From a virus, in IMG/VR virus record IMGVR_UViG_3300023208_000004, positions 1 to 64,000 of that record: DNA of 64,000 nt, one strand, 5' to 3'. Numbering within the stretch: the first letter of the stretch is position 1; the number at the start of each line of letters is the position of its first letter. Positions 12,442 through 21,019 of this stretch are shown here, piece by piece. The position numbers and the translations under genes are program-made. A model generated the notes under the pieces. That model was not told the DNA's origin, ran no database searches, and worked only from the letters and a program-made list of their open reading frames with translations.

Positions 12442-12639
12442 TTAAAGTTCATCAACTCGAATGTCGGTCTTATTTACGGTAACAACTGACCCATCCGTAT
12501 CGAGAAGGTCTAGGAATCGCCCCCTGTCAGCCAGCAAAGGTAGTTCCCATTCGTCTCCAACTAATACGTTTTCATTTACCGCTTCCTCGTCTTGATTGGA
12601 GACGGTAACGGTTCCGTTACGAACAAAGGTCAATTTCAT
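12442..12639 (-). CDS. hypothetical beta-rich protein, 65 aa
   Basis: Short strand-rich acidic protein (MKLTFVRNGTVTVSNQDEE, LLDTDGSVVTVNKTDIRVDEL), SH3-like in appearance. Own promoter at 12652-12680 with a leader of about 6 nt. Unknown function. Confidence 0.6.
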   Translation of the reverse strand: MKLTFVRNGTVTVSNQDEEAVNENVLVGDEWELPLLADRGRFLDLLDTDGSVVTVNKTDIRVDEL

Positions 12640-12651
12640 GCTCTAGTAGAG

Positions 12652-12680
12652 ATGATACCCGTTTTTTGAGTTTTTGTCAA
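12652..12680 (-). promoter_or_regulatory. promoter of 65-aa gene
   Basis: Minus strand TTGACA, 17-nt spacer, TATCAT. Confidence 0.7.
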
Positions 12681-12993
12681 CGTTTTTTGAGGTTTTCTCA
12701 TTTTTGAGAAGTGCCAAATTCCCCACAAATTTGATAGTTTTGTCTCTTTTTTGTCGGGGTTTTAATCAATTTGATTTTAGGTCATTTTCGGGTCAAAACG
12801 CGCCCCACAATTAAAATAAATTAAAAATCAAAACATATCAAATTCCCCACAAAAACGCCACTTTTTTGAGTTTTGATGAATTTTCAAAATAAATAAAATT
12901 TTCTTAAATTGATTCAAATTAAGTCAACTTTTCCATAGGGCTGGAAACAAAATACCCCCTAGTAAGGGAGAGGGAAAGATGGTGGAGAAACCT

Positions 12994-13203
12994 TTATTTG
13001 GGTTTATTTGAGTTTTCTTTTGTTAGATTTTGAGTTGAATTGATTGAATTTTTTGAAGTTAAAAGTAAAAAAACACTGAAAAACCAGCCCTTTTTTGTTA
13101 GTTTTATTTTAAATGGTTGGCGGTTTATTTGCGGGAAATAAAAATCGCTAACAACCCCAAAAAACCAAAACAATAAAAACCAAAACCCTAATAAACTAAC
13201 CAT
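12994..13203 (-). CDS. candidate membrane protein, 69 aa
   Basis: ATG at 13203 follows GGAGAGAGGGG, one of the few Shine-Dalgarno-like sites in the window. A very hydrophobic N-terminus (LLGFWFLLFWFFGVV) is followed by a basic tail with a second hydrophobic patch. Low-complexity composition of the region lowers confidence. Confidence 0.4.
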   Translation of the reverse strand: MVSLLGFWFLLFWFFGVVSDFYFPQINRQPFKIKLTKKGWFFSVFLLLTSKNSINSTQNLTKENSNKPK

Positions 13204-13611
13204 ATTTACCCCTCTCTCCTTTTCCTTTTGTTCCCTTAGTATGTTTTCGGTCAAAAAAAGAGTAAATTTTAGAAGTTTTTTTTAAAGGAAAACCCAACAA
13301 AAATACCTGAAATTTGAATAAATTTTAAGAAAAACTCCCTTCATTTTTTCATCATAAAAACAACCATAAAATCCACCCAAAAACTACCCCAAAAAACATC
13401 AAAAAAACACGCAAAAATCCAACCCAAAATTGGTCAAAAAATACCCCATTTTAAACCATTTTTTAATAACGACACAAAACAATAACCCAAGCCTCCCTTT
13501 TTATATCCTAAAAGGCCCGAAAAGTCCCTTTTCATATATCCCATAAGGGGCAATCGCAGATATTTCAAAAATACAAATTAAACACCACGCCAAGTAAGAC
13601 TACAAATAAAG

Positions 13612-13644
13612 ACAAAAAATAAGCGGCGACAATTAAGCCGCCGC
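13612..13644 (-). terminator. rho-independent terminator of rIIB-like gene
   Basis: Minus-strand GCGGCGGC/GTCGCCGC hairpin followed by TTATTTTTT. A second perfect hairpin GACGGTT-ATG-AACCGTC at 13707-13723 lies between it and the stop codon. Confidence 0.8.
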
Positions 13645-13743
13645 CTACTTCGGTTCTCATCTTAGATGGCTTTAACGCAAGTTTTCGCCACCCTTTCCAA
13701 ACCTCAGACGGTTATGAACCGTCGTTACTTGCGAGGACTCCCA

Positions 13744-14640
13744 TCAACTGACCGCGCTAACGAACCGACCATTCTCATCACGTTTATTGTGATAACGCGA
13801 GCCGTCAGGCTTTCGACCCCATTCATCATCGGCATCGCTGACGTAATAATCCTCATTTAATGCTTCCGTCAAAGGACGGGCATACTCGCCCACGACCTTA
13901 TACTTCGACGTGCGGAGCTTTTGACAGTCACAGTCGTCAGGAACGCTTACAACGTCCGCTGGATTGATTTCGACGATTAGGAGCCTGCCGTCGCTAGGCA
14001 TAAAACCTGTTGCATACTCTAGGGAGCCAGCGTGAAGTCCGCTTGAGCAGCCTCGCGCCCTATCATCGTCAACATAGTTTCGAGAAACCTCAACTTCTGC
14101 ACCAACGCTGTTAAGAATACGGCCAAAACTATCAACCACGCCGCGAAGCACCTTATCGGCTTGTCCAGCAGTAATTGAATAAAAATCACCCTGCACGGCT
14201 TTATAGGCCAAAAAGTTACCGCTAGGAGTCAAAGGCATCTTCTTGTGTTCAAGGAACCTATAAAGCTCCTCAATTGCGCGACGGGACGGGTTGGCATCCA
14301 GCTTAACCATGAAATTCACAAGCGGCTGAAAATCAAGCCCGTCTCGCAAAAAGTCAAGAATCCTGTCGCAGACGTGGTTGTGAACCATAACGCCATTGCG
14401 GAACACGCCAGCGTCCGTCACTGACACATCGCCAGAGCGAAGACGAAAGTTTTCGGCGATTGCCTTTGCTGGTGTGAAAAGCTCGCGGAGCGAGTCATAC
14501 GCCTTTGCTAAAAGAGCCTTTTTCACGGTTTGAAAATGGGCCTGACCAAGACTTTCGGTGAAAACCTTATTGTCTGGATAAGCGACTGTTACTGAATCGT
14601 TAGTTTGAATAACGGCGCGGGGGATGTTGTTTGAGTTCAT
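13744..14640 (-). CDS. rIIB: rIIB-like protein
   Basis: The 298-aa protein carries the rIIB signature blocks: PLTPSGNFLAYKAVQ (about 137-151), VDDDRARGCSSGLHAGSLEYA (central, about 190-210) and LLIVEINPADVVSVPDD (about 219-235). In T4, rIIA and rIIB act together at the host membrane and are needed to overcome lambda RexAB exclusion; biochemical roles remain unclear. The rIIA-like partner lies upstream on the same strand, separated by a 60-aa gene. Own promoter (14674-14702) and A/C-rich leader; ends at a strong terminator. Confidence 0.85.
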   Translation of the reverse strand: MNSNNIPRAVIQTNDSVTVAYPDNKVFTESLGQAHFQTVKKALLAKAYDSLRELFTPAKAIAENFRLRSGDVSVTDAGVFRNGVMVHNHVCDRILDFLRDGLDFQPLVNFMVKLDANPSRRAIEELYRFLEHKKMPLTPSGNFLAYKAVQGDFYSITAGQADKVLRGVVDSFGRILNSVGAEVEVSRNYVDDDRARGCSSGLHAGSLEYATGFMPSDGRLLIVEINPADVVSVPDDCDCQKLRTSKYKVVGEYARPLTEALNEDYYVSDADDEWGRKPDGSRYHNKRDENGRFVSAVS

Positions 14641-14673
14641 TGTCTTTTTGTTTCTGGTTGTTTAACTGTTACT

Positions 14674-14702
14674 ATTCTAGTCTGTTTTTGAAGGAAAGTC
14701 AA
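14674..14702 (-). promoter_or_regulatory. promoter of rIIB-like gene
   Basis: Minus strand TTGACT, 17-nt spacer, TAGAAT; 27-nt A/C-rich leader with GTTAAACAAC. Confidence 0.75.
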
Positions 14703-14751
14703 GCCGAATTCTTATCGGCAATCACCGTAAATTGTTTGCCAAGTTTGACCA

Positions 14752-14934
14752 TTATCTACCGGAAATATCTTCATCCGCGCAGCCACCATAAAGAAACTCG
14801 CCCGTTTCGTCAGTCATGGCTCTTTCAAAAAAGCGAATATCTTCTTCTAAGTCTTTTTCGGGAATCTCTCTCTCACGGACAACCGTATAAACGTGCCGAA
14901 TTTTTGTTTTTTTGTTATGCTTTTTCATTTTCAT
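14752..14934 (-). CDS. hypothetical charged protein, 60 aa
   Basis: Highly basic start (MKMKKHNKKTKIRH) and acidic second half (PEKDLEEDIRFFERAMTDE). Lies between rIIA- and rIIB-like genes. Unrecognised. Confidence 0.5.
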   Translation of the reverse strand: MKMKKHNKKTKIRHVYTVVREREIPEKDLEEDIRFFERAMTDETGEFLYGGCADEDISGR

Positions 14935-15009
14935 TTTTGAATTAAAGTTTCGCGGAGAAGGGACAACCCCTTGACCCCTTCCCCGCAGGCGTCGTTAAAC
15001 GCCTAAAAT

Positions 15010-17208
15010 TTAAGGAGCGACTGAGGCCGTTTTAATTGCGTCCATTTGGTTGACATAATCGGACAATAGTTTTGACCTTTTCTTTTGCTCGTCCGAATAA
15101 TAAGGAAAATCAACAAAAGGAAGCAATGGATACGTCTCAACCATTTCCTTAGCCAACTTTTTAAGGTCGAACGAGGGCGTAAATTTCTTGACATCAAGCG
15201 ACATATTAAATTTTGACAAAAGCTGACAAATAGAATTGATTTCCTTTGCTACCGAATGGTGTTGCATTTTATCCATTGTGTCAGCCCACTTCAAAAAGAC
15301 GCTGCTTTTATCTGTAATGTTTTTTATGGACTCTGTTTTATTGTGCCAACGGGCTGCGTCGCCATTTACGATTTCTTTAAAAGAAGAGGTATCAACATAC
15401 GCTTGAGCGAGATTTTTAGTTTGAACGGTTTTATTCAATTCGTTTTTAATGTAATCCCAAAGAGAAACCATTTTGGGATTTTTCCTAGCCTTTTCAACGG
15501 AACCATTACCCGCGTTTTGAGCCAAAGATTTTTTAAAACCGTAAATAATAGGAGGAACAGGCAACTTAGCCTCGGTCAAAGATTTAATCACCGTATCAAG
15601 TTCAATCGGATGGACTTCCGAACCACTAACATTTATGTAATTAAATCCATAAATTTCAAGATAAACGCCAGAGTCCGTTTCGGGGTCAACATCAATACTT
15701 TCCCACCAATTAGAACGGTTAGAATAGCGACTAAATTTAGTTGAATTAAATTTAAATTCTTTGACCTTATGTTTGGCCTGAGCGGTTGCGCTTCCTCCAC
15801 TTTTAGACTTCGCATAGTCAGGATATTGCGACAAAACCTTATGAGGAAGAGTCGAATATGCGACGATGGGTGCGTCAAACCCATTTTTTAACCACGCCTG
15901 TTTTGTGGCGTCGTCTTTGAAATTAATTAAATAAACAGTCCGAATTGGAGAACTGGTCGCCTTGCTATCCTCAACCAATGGAACGATACGATTCAGTATC
16001 GCGTTCTTGGCATGAATGTCATTCTCAACGAAAACAATGTCAGACTTAGCCACGCAGTAAGAGTCCTCTCCCTGATTTTTAATTTGACCGTGAGAATGAT
16101 TCCAACGGGTAGCATACCTTACAAAGCGAACATCATCAGAGTTATGAAATCCATAATTAGATGAAAGTTTTTGGTTTTTCCACATCATCTTATTGGAAAA
16201 TAACTTACGCAATTGATACAACTCATTTCCAAAATCATCAACCTTGTTCAATAAACAAGCCGCCTCCCAAAGCGTAGTGCAACCAGTGAATTTCGCCGCG
16301 ACAACGGTTTCAAGCTCGGTGAGAATTTTCTTAACCTTGATTTTAATGTTTTTCTTTGTGTGGTCTGAATACTGTAAGGCTTCACGGGAAGCGGCAATTT
16401 CAACATCGCCAATTCCAAATTTAATAACAACGCCAGCACGAATAAGTTCACGCTCTAAGTCATCAAAACCATCAAGAGCATCAATATCAATAGGATAAGA
16501 CACGCATCCCATCAAAGCCGCTGAACCAACGCCAGACCCATAAAATTTCCAGTCAGTTCCCTCAAAGATAATCTTAGGAATGACGATTTTTGGGTTTAGA
16601 CCGACGAATTCGGGCATCACAGGAAACCATTTGAAGAATTCCGTTGCTTTGTCGAGAAAATAGCGTTCCTGTCCAGACTTAACAGGGATAATAATTTCGA
16701 CGCCGTTTGGCTCTTTGGTAGGCTCAGAAGAAATTAAAGCAATTTGCCCGACTTGAGTTTCGTCAATAAAGGCATTGTAACTATTCTTCGCGCCGTTGAT
16801 AAAAGAATTGATTACAAAATTATCACCATAAGCAAAGCCTGATTTTGAACCAAGTCCAAGCTGACCAACAAAGTCATTAGAACTACGCTTAGTTGAGCAT
16901 CCATAGAAAGCGTAAATTTCTTTTACGTCTTCGTGAGAAAGGCCAACGCCAAAATCCCTAATTTTGAAATAGGGATTCATTTGGACTGGTAATGTAATCC
17001 GAATAGGCTGTGAGACATTGCCATTGGCAATGTGAGCGTCGTAAGCGTTGGAACTATACTCACGAATAACAGCTAAAATCTTATCAGAATAAAGCTGATT
17101 ACGAAGAATGTGAAAAATAACGGAGAGATTTTCTGGCTTAATTCCGAAACTAACGGAATCCATTAAACCAGACGTTAAACACTGATTGCTTTTGAGAACA
17201 GGAATCAT
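15010..17208 (-). CDS. rIIA: rIIA-like GHKL ATPase protein
   Basis: The 732-aa protein, the size of T4 rIIA, starts with a GHKL-type ATPase: N-box VIREYSSNAYDAHIANGN (about 45-62), FKIRDFGVGLS (about 75-85) and a glycine-rich VGQLGLGSKSGFAYGD (about 110-125). A middle domain (IEIAASREALQYSD-like segment near 265) follows as in GyrB/Hsp90-related proteins, then a long unclassified C-terminus. Together with the rIIB-like gene it suggests an rII-type anti-exclusion or membrane-integrity system. Promoter 17257-17285; 42-nt A-rich leader. A truncated paralogue occurs at 5135-5413. Confidence 0.85.
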   Translation of the reverse strand: MIPVLKSNQCLTSGLMDSVSFGIKPENLSVIFHILRNQLYSDKILAVIREYSSNAYDAHIANGNVSQPIRITLPVQMNPYFKIRDFGVGLSHEDVKEIYAFYGCSTKRSSNDFVGQLGLGSKSGFAYGDNFVINSFINGAKNSYNAFIDETQVGQIALISSEPTKEPNGVEIIIPVKSGQERYFLDKATEFFKWFPVMPEFVGLNPKIVIPKIIFEGTDWKFYGSGVGSAALMGCVSYPIDIDALDGFDDLERELIRAGVVIKFGIGDVEIAASREALQYSDHTKKNIKIKVKKILTELETVVAAKFTGCTTLWEAACLLNKVDDFGNELYQLRKLFSNKMMWKNQKLSSNYGFHNSDDVRFVRYATRWNHSHGQIKNQGEDSYCVAKSDIVFVENDIHAKNAILNRIVPLVEDSKATSSPIRTVYLINFKDDATKQAWLKNGFDAPIVAYSTLPHKVLSQYPDYAKSKSGGSATAQAKHKVKEFKFNSTKFSRYSNRSNWWESIDVDPETDSGVYLEIYGFNYINVSGSEVHPIELDTVIKSLTEAKLPVPPIIYGFKKSLAQNAGNGSVEKARKNPKMVSLWDYIKNELNKTVQTKNLAQAYVDTSSFKEIVNGDAARWHNKTESIKNITDKSSVFLKWADTMDKMQHHSVAKEINSICQLLSKFNMSLDVKKFTPSFDLKKLAKEMVETYPLLPFVDFPYYSDEQKKRSKLLSDYVNQMDAIKTASVAP

Positions 17209-17256
17209 GGGGTTGATTTCTTAGTTGTTTGTTTTTTTGTTATCTTTACTGTAACA

Positions 17257-17285
17257 AGTGTAGCAGGACTTTTCTGACTCAGCAA
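17257..17285 (-). promoter_or_regulatory. promoter of rIIA-like gene
   Basis: Minus strand TTGCTG, 17-nt spacer, TACACT. Confidence 0.65.
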
Positions 17286-17308
17286 GCCTTTTCTTTTGCT
17301 TACGGCAA

Positions 17309-17489
17309 TTACCGATTATCCCAAATACTAAATTGATTCTTTTTACGCCCCGTTTGGGGTTGTTTAATTTGTAATCTTCTAGCTTCTGTTATCGCTTCTT
17401 CGTAAGTTCCCTCAAAATCTTTGATAAAAACCCATTTCCCTTTTGGGTAATCTCCGATGTATTTGCTAATTGGATATTTTTTTAACCAT
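17309..17489 (-). pseudogene. small gene with frameshift in an A7 run
   Basis: From ATG 17489 the frame stops after seven codons (MVKKISN). Removing one A from the A7 run gives an open 59-codon frame: MVKKYPISKYIGDYPKGKW, then FIKDFEGTYEEAITEARRL and a basic tail QTGRKKNQFSIWDNR. The downstream frame looks like an AP2/DNA-binding-type small phage protein, but that is a guess. It is either a real pseudogene, a slippage-translated gene or a sequencing error. Confidence 0.5.
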
Positions 17490-17502
17490 AATTAAATTTG
17501 TT

Positions 17503-17676
17503 TTAATCTTCCTTTTGGAATTGAAATCTAAATAAATTAAAAAAATCTACCATCTTAGAATGACATGGCTCAATTTCACTCACCAATTGTGCTGTATAAG
17601 TATCCATGTTTTCGTCAGTTACCCATACTTTCCAGACGTTTTCAGCCGGAACCAAAAGTTTGCAAAATGTTTTCAT
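17503..17676 (-). CDS. hypothetical protein, 57 aa
   Basis: ATG 17676 (MKTFCKLLVPAENVWKVWV) gives a compact acidic protein ending in FNLFRFQFQKED. Unrecognised. Confidence 0.5.
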   Translation of the reverse strand: MKTFCKLLVPAENVWKVWVTDENMDTYTAQLVSEIEPCHSKMVDFFNLFRFQFQKED

Positions 17677-17704
17677 ATTATTTGGAAGTAGCGGTGTCAA
17701 TTTA

Positions 17705-17905
17705 TTATTTGTCACTAACGATTTCGAGGGTGGTAAATCCATTAGAAGTATGATAATAGCCAACCGTCTCACCATCTATTATTAAATTTAAATCCTGCTC
17801 ACAGACGAGATATATATTTGTAGAATTATAGTCGGCAAATGAGCCAACTTTCCTTACTCTCTGTCCGGCTTTAAGCTCGTTTCCATTTTTATCAACAAAT
17901 TTCAT
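17705..17905 (-). CDS. small beta-barrel-like protein, 66 aa
   Basis: MKFVDKNGNELKAGQRVRKV followed by strands (NIYLVCEQDLNLIIDGETV) resembles SH3/KOW-like phage mini-proteins. Leaderless from the 17912-17940 promoter. Confidence 0.6.
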   Translation of the reverse strand: MKFVDKNGNELKAGQRVRKVGSFADYNSTNIYLVCEQDLNLIIDGETVGYYHTSNGFTTLEIVSDK

Positions 17906-17911
17906 ACTACA

Positions 17912-17940
17912 ATATCAGGAGTTATTTATTCAAGAGTCAA
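17912..17940 (-). promoter_or_regulatory. promoter for leaderless 66-aa gene
   Basis: Minus strand TTGACT, 17-nt spacer, TGATAT, 6 nt, ATG. Confidence 0.65.
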
Positions 17941-17951
17941 CTCTTTCACTT

Positions 17952-18305
17952 TTACAGTTTATTATCTTTTTTTACTTTCTTGTCAATGATTTTTTGAACT
18001 TCTTTTGCCGCTTTATATTGTCCAGCATTTGCCAATACAATTGGAGCCGCGCAAAACATATATTTATCTTCATTTAAGAAATCGTCTTCCTCACAAACGG
18101 CAAGTAAAAGGCCGATACTAGCTTCGCCGTCGCCAGTTATTTCAACCTCTCCCTCGAAAAATTTTTCTACGCCACGGGTAAGGACTTCCATTATTAGGGC
18201 GTCTTTATTTGGAAGAAAATCATCTGGATTTATTTCGACCTTGCCTCGCCAGTTTGCTCCTATAACAAAATAGGCTTTAAATGGAGTTTCGACTAAAGCA
18301 TCCAT
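17952..18305 (-). CDS. hypothetical acidic protein, 117 aa
   Basis: Regular alpha/beta composition with INPDDFLPNKDALIMEVLTR, ITGDGEASIGLLLAVCEEDD and a lysine-rich tail. No known family; probably cytosolic. Confidence 0.6.
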   Translation of the reverse strand: MDALVETPFKAYFVIGANWRGKVEINPDDFLPNKDALIMEVLTRGVEKFFEGEVEITGDGEASIGLLLAVCEEDDFLNEDKYMFCAAPIVLANAGQYKAAKEVQKIIDKKVKKDNKL

Positions 18306-18308
18306 AAG

Positions 18309-18485
18309 TTAAATAGAAAAATTATTTACCCTTTCCCATTCGGAAATTGGTTTTATTTCGGAAGGCCATGCGATGTTTTTCTTTTGACAAAACGGACACG
18401 CGATTCCGTAGTGCGCCCCGAAAGTGACGTTGGCTTTTTTATTTGATATAGTTTTGTGAAATTTAGGTTTTCTACTGTAAGTCAT
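18309..18485 (-). CDS. small basic protein with CPFC motif, 58 aa
   Basis: ATG frame MTYSRKPKFHKTISNKKANV, then GAHYGIACPFCQKKN and KPISEWERVNN. One Cys pair plus histidines could bind zinc. Lies directly behind the ligase gene in the same orientation. Confidence 0.5.
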   Translation of the reverse strand: MTYSRKPKFHKTISNKKANVTFGAHYGIACPFCQKKNIAWPSEIKPISEWERVNNFSI

Positions 18486-18487
18486 AA

Positions 18488-19612
18488 TTATCTGTCTCCT
18501 TTATTGTAATTGTTACAATCAAATTTAGCGTAATTGGGGATTCCGTAACCAGTGAACCCATTGTAATACAAAGTTACGACTTTGCCAATGTAATTCTTTT
18601 TGTTTTTGAGAACTTCTGTAAATTGTTCAAATGAACCTTTCAAATCGGCGGCGAAAGTCCTACCGTCTTTCATCTTACAAATTAAACGACCCGCCCGACC
18701 AGTCCTGTTACCCTCTCCTTCTTCGATGTCAGCTATTTCAAATTCGTCGTCATCTGTTGGTTTTAGTTTTAGGAGATTTTTAGAACGCTTGTTTTCATAG
18801 GCGTCGTTGGTGCGAATAATCGCGCCTTCATATCCATCCTTCAAAAACGAATCATAAATTTCAAATAATTCATTCTTATCTTTGGCTGTTTCGTGTTCTA
18901 CTAATGTGATATATTTTACTCCTTTAAGGATTTTCCTAAGAGCCTTACGCCTTTCTAAGAATGGCGTTTCTTGAGTAATCCCTTCAAAACCATATCCATC
19001 ATAAACGTAGTATTTAACCTTTTGTTCGCTTTCGGCCAAAGATTCGGCAGTTATATGAACTGTGTCACGAACCAGTCTAATAATTTCGTTTAGCTTGTAA
19101 CGATATTCGTGATTGTAGAGTTCTCCATCAATTACAAGAGACGGATATTTCTCAAATAAGTGCTTTAATGAATTAAAAACGTGCGGAGCCGAAACAATAG
19201 CTTCGCCCTTCCTCGTAAAAGCTCCCTTTGAATGAGTAACCTGCCTCATTCCATTATATTTACGGTCAACCGAAAGTGGGTAATTAACATCATTCTCATA
19301 GTCAAAAAACTTCTTGGCGAGCATTGGTTGGATATATTTTGTTCCACCTAGCTTATTTTTAGACTTGTAGTATTTGAGCTTGAGTTGTTTTTTGTATTTG
19401 GCGTTGATTTCCAGCGTGGCTTGTTCTTCTGGAGAGGTTTCGTTTATCTTTCCAAGATTCTTACCTTCACATTCAGTCCAAGCTAAAGTTATTTTTTTTC
19501 CATCGTCCTGTCCGCTAATCGTCCTGTATTTATTTCCAGCTTGTTCGAGTCGCCAAGTTTGGATTGCGCCAGTAGAAGTTAAAGAATAAAGAATGGGGTA
19601 TGTTTTCTGCAT
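18488..19612 (-). CDS. ATP-dependent DNA ligase with N-terminal WGR-like domain
   Basis: Residues 1-85 form a WGR-like domain (TWRLEQAGNKYRTISGQ, TSPEEQATLEI). The ligase core follows: motif I DRKYNGMRQ with catalytic Lys (about 119), motif III LVIDGELYNH, motif IV EGAIIR, motif V LLKLK, then an OB-fold with RTGRAGRLICKMKDG. It seals nicks using ATP in replication and repair. At 374 aa it is typical of phage ligases with this N-terminal fusion. Confidence 0.92.
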   Translation of the reverse strand: MQKTYPILYSLTSTGAIQTWRLEQAGNKYRTISGQDDGKKITLAWTECEGKNLGKINETSPEEQATLEINAKYKKQLKLKYYKSKNKLGGTKYIQPMLAKKFFDYENDVNYPLSVDRKYNGMRQVTHSKGAFTRKGEAIVSAPHVFNSLKHLFEKYPSLVIDGELYNHEYRYKLNEIIRLVRDTVHITAESLAESEQKVKYYVYDGYGFEGITQETPFLERRKALRKILKGVKYITLVEHETAKDKNELFEIYDSFLKDGYEGAIIRTNDAYENKRSKNLLKLKPTDDDEFEIADIEEGEGNRTGRAGRLICKMKDGRTFAADLKGSFEQFTEVLKNKKNYIGKVVTLYYNGFTGYGIPNYAKFDCNNYNKGDR

Positions 19613-19617
19613 ACTAA

Positions 19618-19854
19618 TTAATCTAAAAATTTGTAAGTTGTATTTACGTTATTCTCTTTTACTGTAAAAGTTTTAGTTTTCTTATCTAAGACCACTTTTT
19701 CTATATCTTTAAATGTTACTAGAAAAGCGAATTCTTCACCGCAAACCTCGACTTCTTTTGAGTTTCGGGAGAAAAGATTACAAATTTCCCTATTTTCTAC
19801 CAAAGCCGCTGGTTTGGTCACAATCATTTTTTTAAAGAGTTGTAAGTTGTTCAT
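19618..19854 (-). CDS. hypothetical protein, 78 aa
   Basis: ATG 19854 gives MNNLQLFKKMIVTKPAALV, then a strand-rich part (EFAFLVTFKDIEKVVLDKKT). Unrecognised; tightly spaced between the ligase and phosphatase genes. Confidence 0.55.
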   Translation of the reverse strand: MNNLQLFKKMIVTKPAALVENREICNLFSRNSKEVEVCGEEFAFLVTFKDIEKVVLDKKTKTFTVKENNVNTTYKFLD

Positions 19855-19856
19855 AC

Positions 19857-20327
19857 TTATATTCCTTGTTTGATGTCTAGTATTTGTTGTAGAGAACAGT
19901 CTGGATGTGCCTTGCACAAATATAAGAATTCATTTATATCTGAGGGTATATGTCCCCTTTCTACGTTTCTATCGTAAAAGTGAGGCAATCTTGAATTATG
20001 CACTAAATTCATTTTGACTTTATCAATGTCCCCATCAAATTCAGTTCTAAGAACTGCCCAAGCTATTGTTGGCGACCTGTTTATGCCTGCGAAACAATGA
20101 AAATAAAACGGTGAAGAGTTATTTTTAAAATTCTGGTAAATATGCCAAGCAAAATAAAAAGGCCCATAGCCCCATTGGGAATTTTCTACTATCGGATACC
20201 AAAAGTAATTAGTAGAAAGTCTTAAATCTTTCTTATTTGGAGGACTATCATTAAAACTTAGCACGGCACAGAAATTTTCTCGCTTAAAAAGCGGAGACGC
20301 AGATGGAATCGGGCCGACAGTTATCAT
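19857..20327 (-). CDS. dual-specificity/tyrosine phosphatase-like protein
   Basis: The 156-aa protein has the PTP-loop HCFAGINRSPT (C-x5-R-S), the catalytic Cys-Arg signature of dual-specificity phosphatases, preceded by a strand-turn region with YPIVENSQWGYG where the general-acid Asp would lie. Family members dephosphorylate phospho-Tyr/Ser/Thr or sugars and RNA 5' triphosphates. Substrate here is unknown; the neighbours are a cupin protein and ligase. Confidence 0.8.
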   Translation of the reverse strand: MITVGPIPSASPLFKRENFCAVLSFNDSPPNKKDLRLSTNYFWYPIVENSQWGYGPFYFAWHIYQNFKNNSSPFYFHCFAGINRSPTIAWAVLRTEFDGDIDKVKMNLVHNSRLPHFYDRNVERGHIPSDINEFLYLCKAHPDCSLQQILDIKQGI

Positions 20328-20328
20328 G

Positions 20329-20706
20329 TTACGATTTCCTCCAATAACGGAAACTGTCTTCGTCTCTATGAAACGTGCTGAACTCTATAATTTGAGAGTC
20401 TTCTAGCGCAAGAACTTCATGCGGAAGTAATCTATCTATTTTAAGGATTTCTCCTTGACTTAGGACTTTTTCGTGAAGTGATGCGTCACGGGTGTCAATT
20501 AGCCATACTTTTATTTTTCCTCTAGCAACCAAGAAGGTTTCGCGCTTTTGGTCGTGCGAGTGCATAGAAAATCTAGCACCAGCATTAAAATTTAATAATT
20601 TTCCACAATAGTTATTTTTCTCATCATTGACGATAATTTCTTCGTGTCCCCATGTTTTTTCTATACGTTGGCTTTTAAGAAGTTTATCGGCAAAAAAATC
20701 GCTCAT
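20329..20706 (-). CDS. cupin-domain protein (sugar-metabolism type)
   Basis: The 125-aa single cupin: motif 1 ARFSMHSHDQKRETFLVARG with two His and a Glu for metal binding, motif 2 LLPHEVLALEDSQIIEFST. The layout (EKTWGHEEIIVN start) resembles the cupin half of mannose-6-phosphate isomerase/GMP type and lyxose isomerase-like proteins. Possible role in sugar-nucleotide chemistry with the glycan genes elsewhere in the window; inference only. Confidence 0.75.
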   Translation of the reverse strand: MSDFFADKLLKSQRIEKTWGHEEIIVNDEKNNYCGKLLNFNAGARFSMHSHDQKRETFLVARGKIKVWLIDTRDASLHEKVLSQGEILKIDRLLPHEVLALEDSQIIEFSTFHRDEDSFRYWRKS

Positions 20707-20707
20707 A

Positions 20708-21019
20708 TTATTTATTATTAATAGCGTTACGCCTGACGAGTTCGGCCCGAATGTTTTTTAAGAAAAGCGGTAATTCTTTTGCGGCTCTTTTGGCGATGTG
20801 TTGGAGTTGAAAAATGCTCTTTGTCTGTAAGTTAATTTGTTTGTATTTTTTAACAAGCTGAATAAAGAATTGAGATACGGCAAAATCCTTAGCCAATTGC
20901 TCTGGAGATTTTACGGGCGTTTGTCCGGCCACCGCTTTTGTTGAATTGTCTGGTGAGACATCGTTAAAGTCGTTTGGGTCGTTAGTTAAAGTTGGATTAT
21001 TTGCGTTTGATGGTTCCAT
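20708..21019 (-). CDS. hypothetical protein, 103 aa
   Basis: Disordered Asn/Asp/Pro-rich N-terminus (about 1-38), then helices (DFAVSQFFIQLVKKYKQIN, RAAKELPLFLKNIRAELVRR). Could be a small scaffold or regulatory protein; no family recognised. Overlaps the next gene's end by 23 nt. Confidence 0.55.
   Translation of the reverse strand: MEPSNANNPTLTNDPNDFNDVSPDNSTKAVAGQTPVKSPEQLAKDFAVSQFFIQLVKKYKQINLQTKSIFQLQHIAKRAAKELPLFLKNIRAELVRRNAINNK

Larger units (their letters stand above)
12681..13743. other. A/T- and homopolymer-rich, nearly noncoding region
   Basis: About 1.06 kb with one small gene candidate. On the plus strand the left part is T-rich with repeated TTTTTTGAG and two copies of CAAATTCCCCACAAA-type sequence (about 12,716 and 12,839); the right part (13,270-13,620) is A/C-rich with runs of AAAAACC. 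A switch of strand composition near 13,250, low coding potential and position upstream of the rII block make it a candidate origin or regulatory hub; no iterated protein-binding array is clear. Confidence 0.45.

Noticed and set aside
15256-15744. 162-codon plus-strand frame
   Set aside because: It is fully antisense to the rIIA-like gene, with no promoter.
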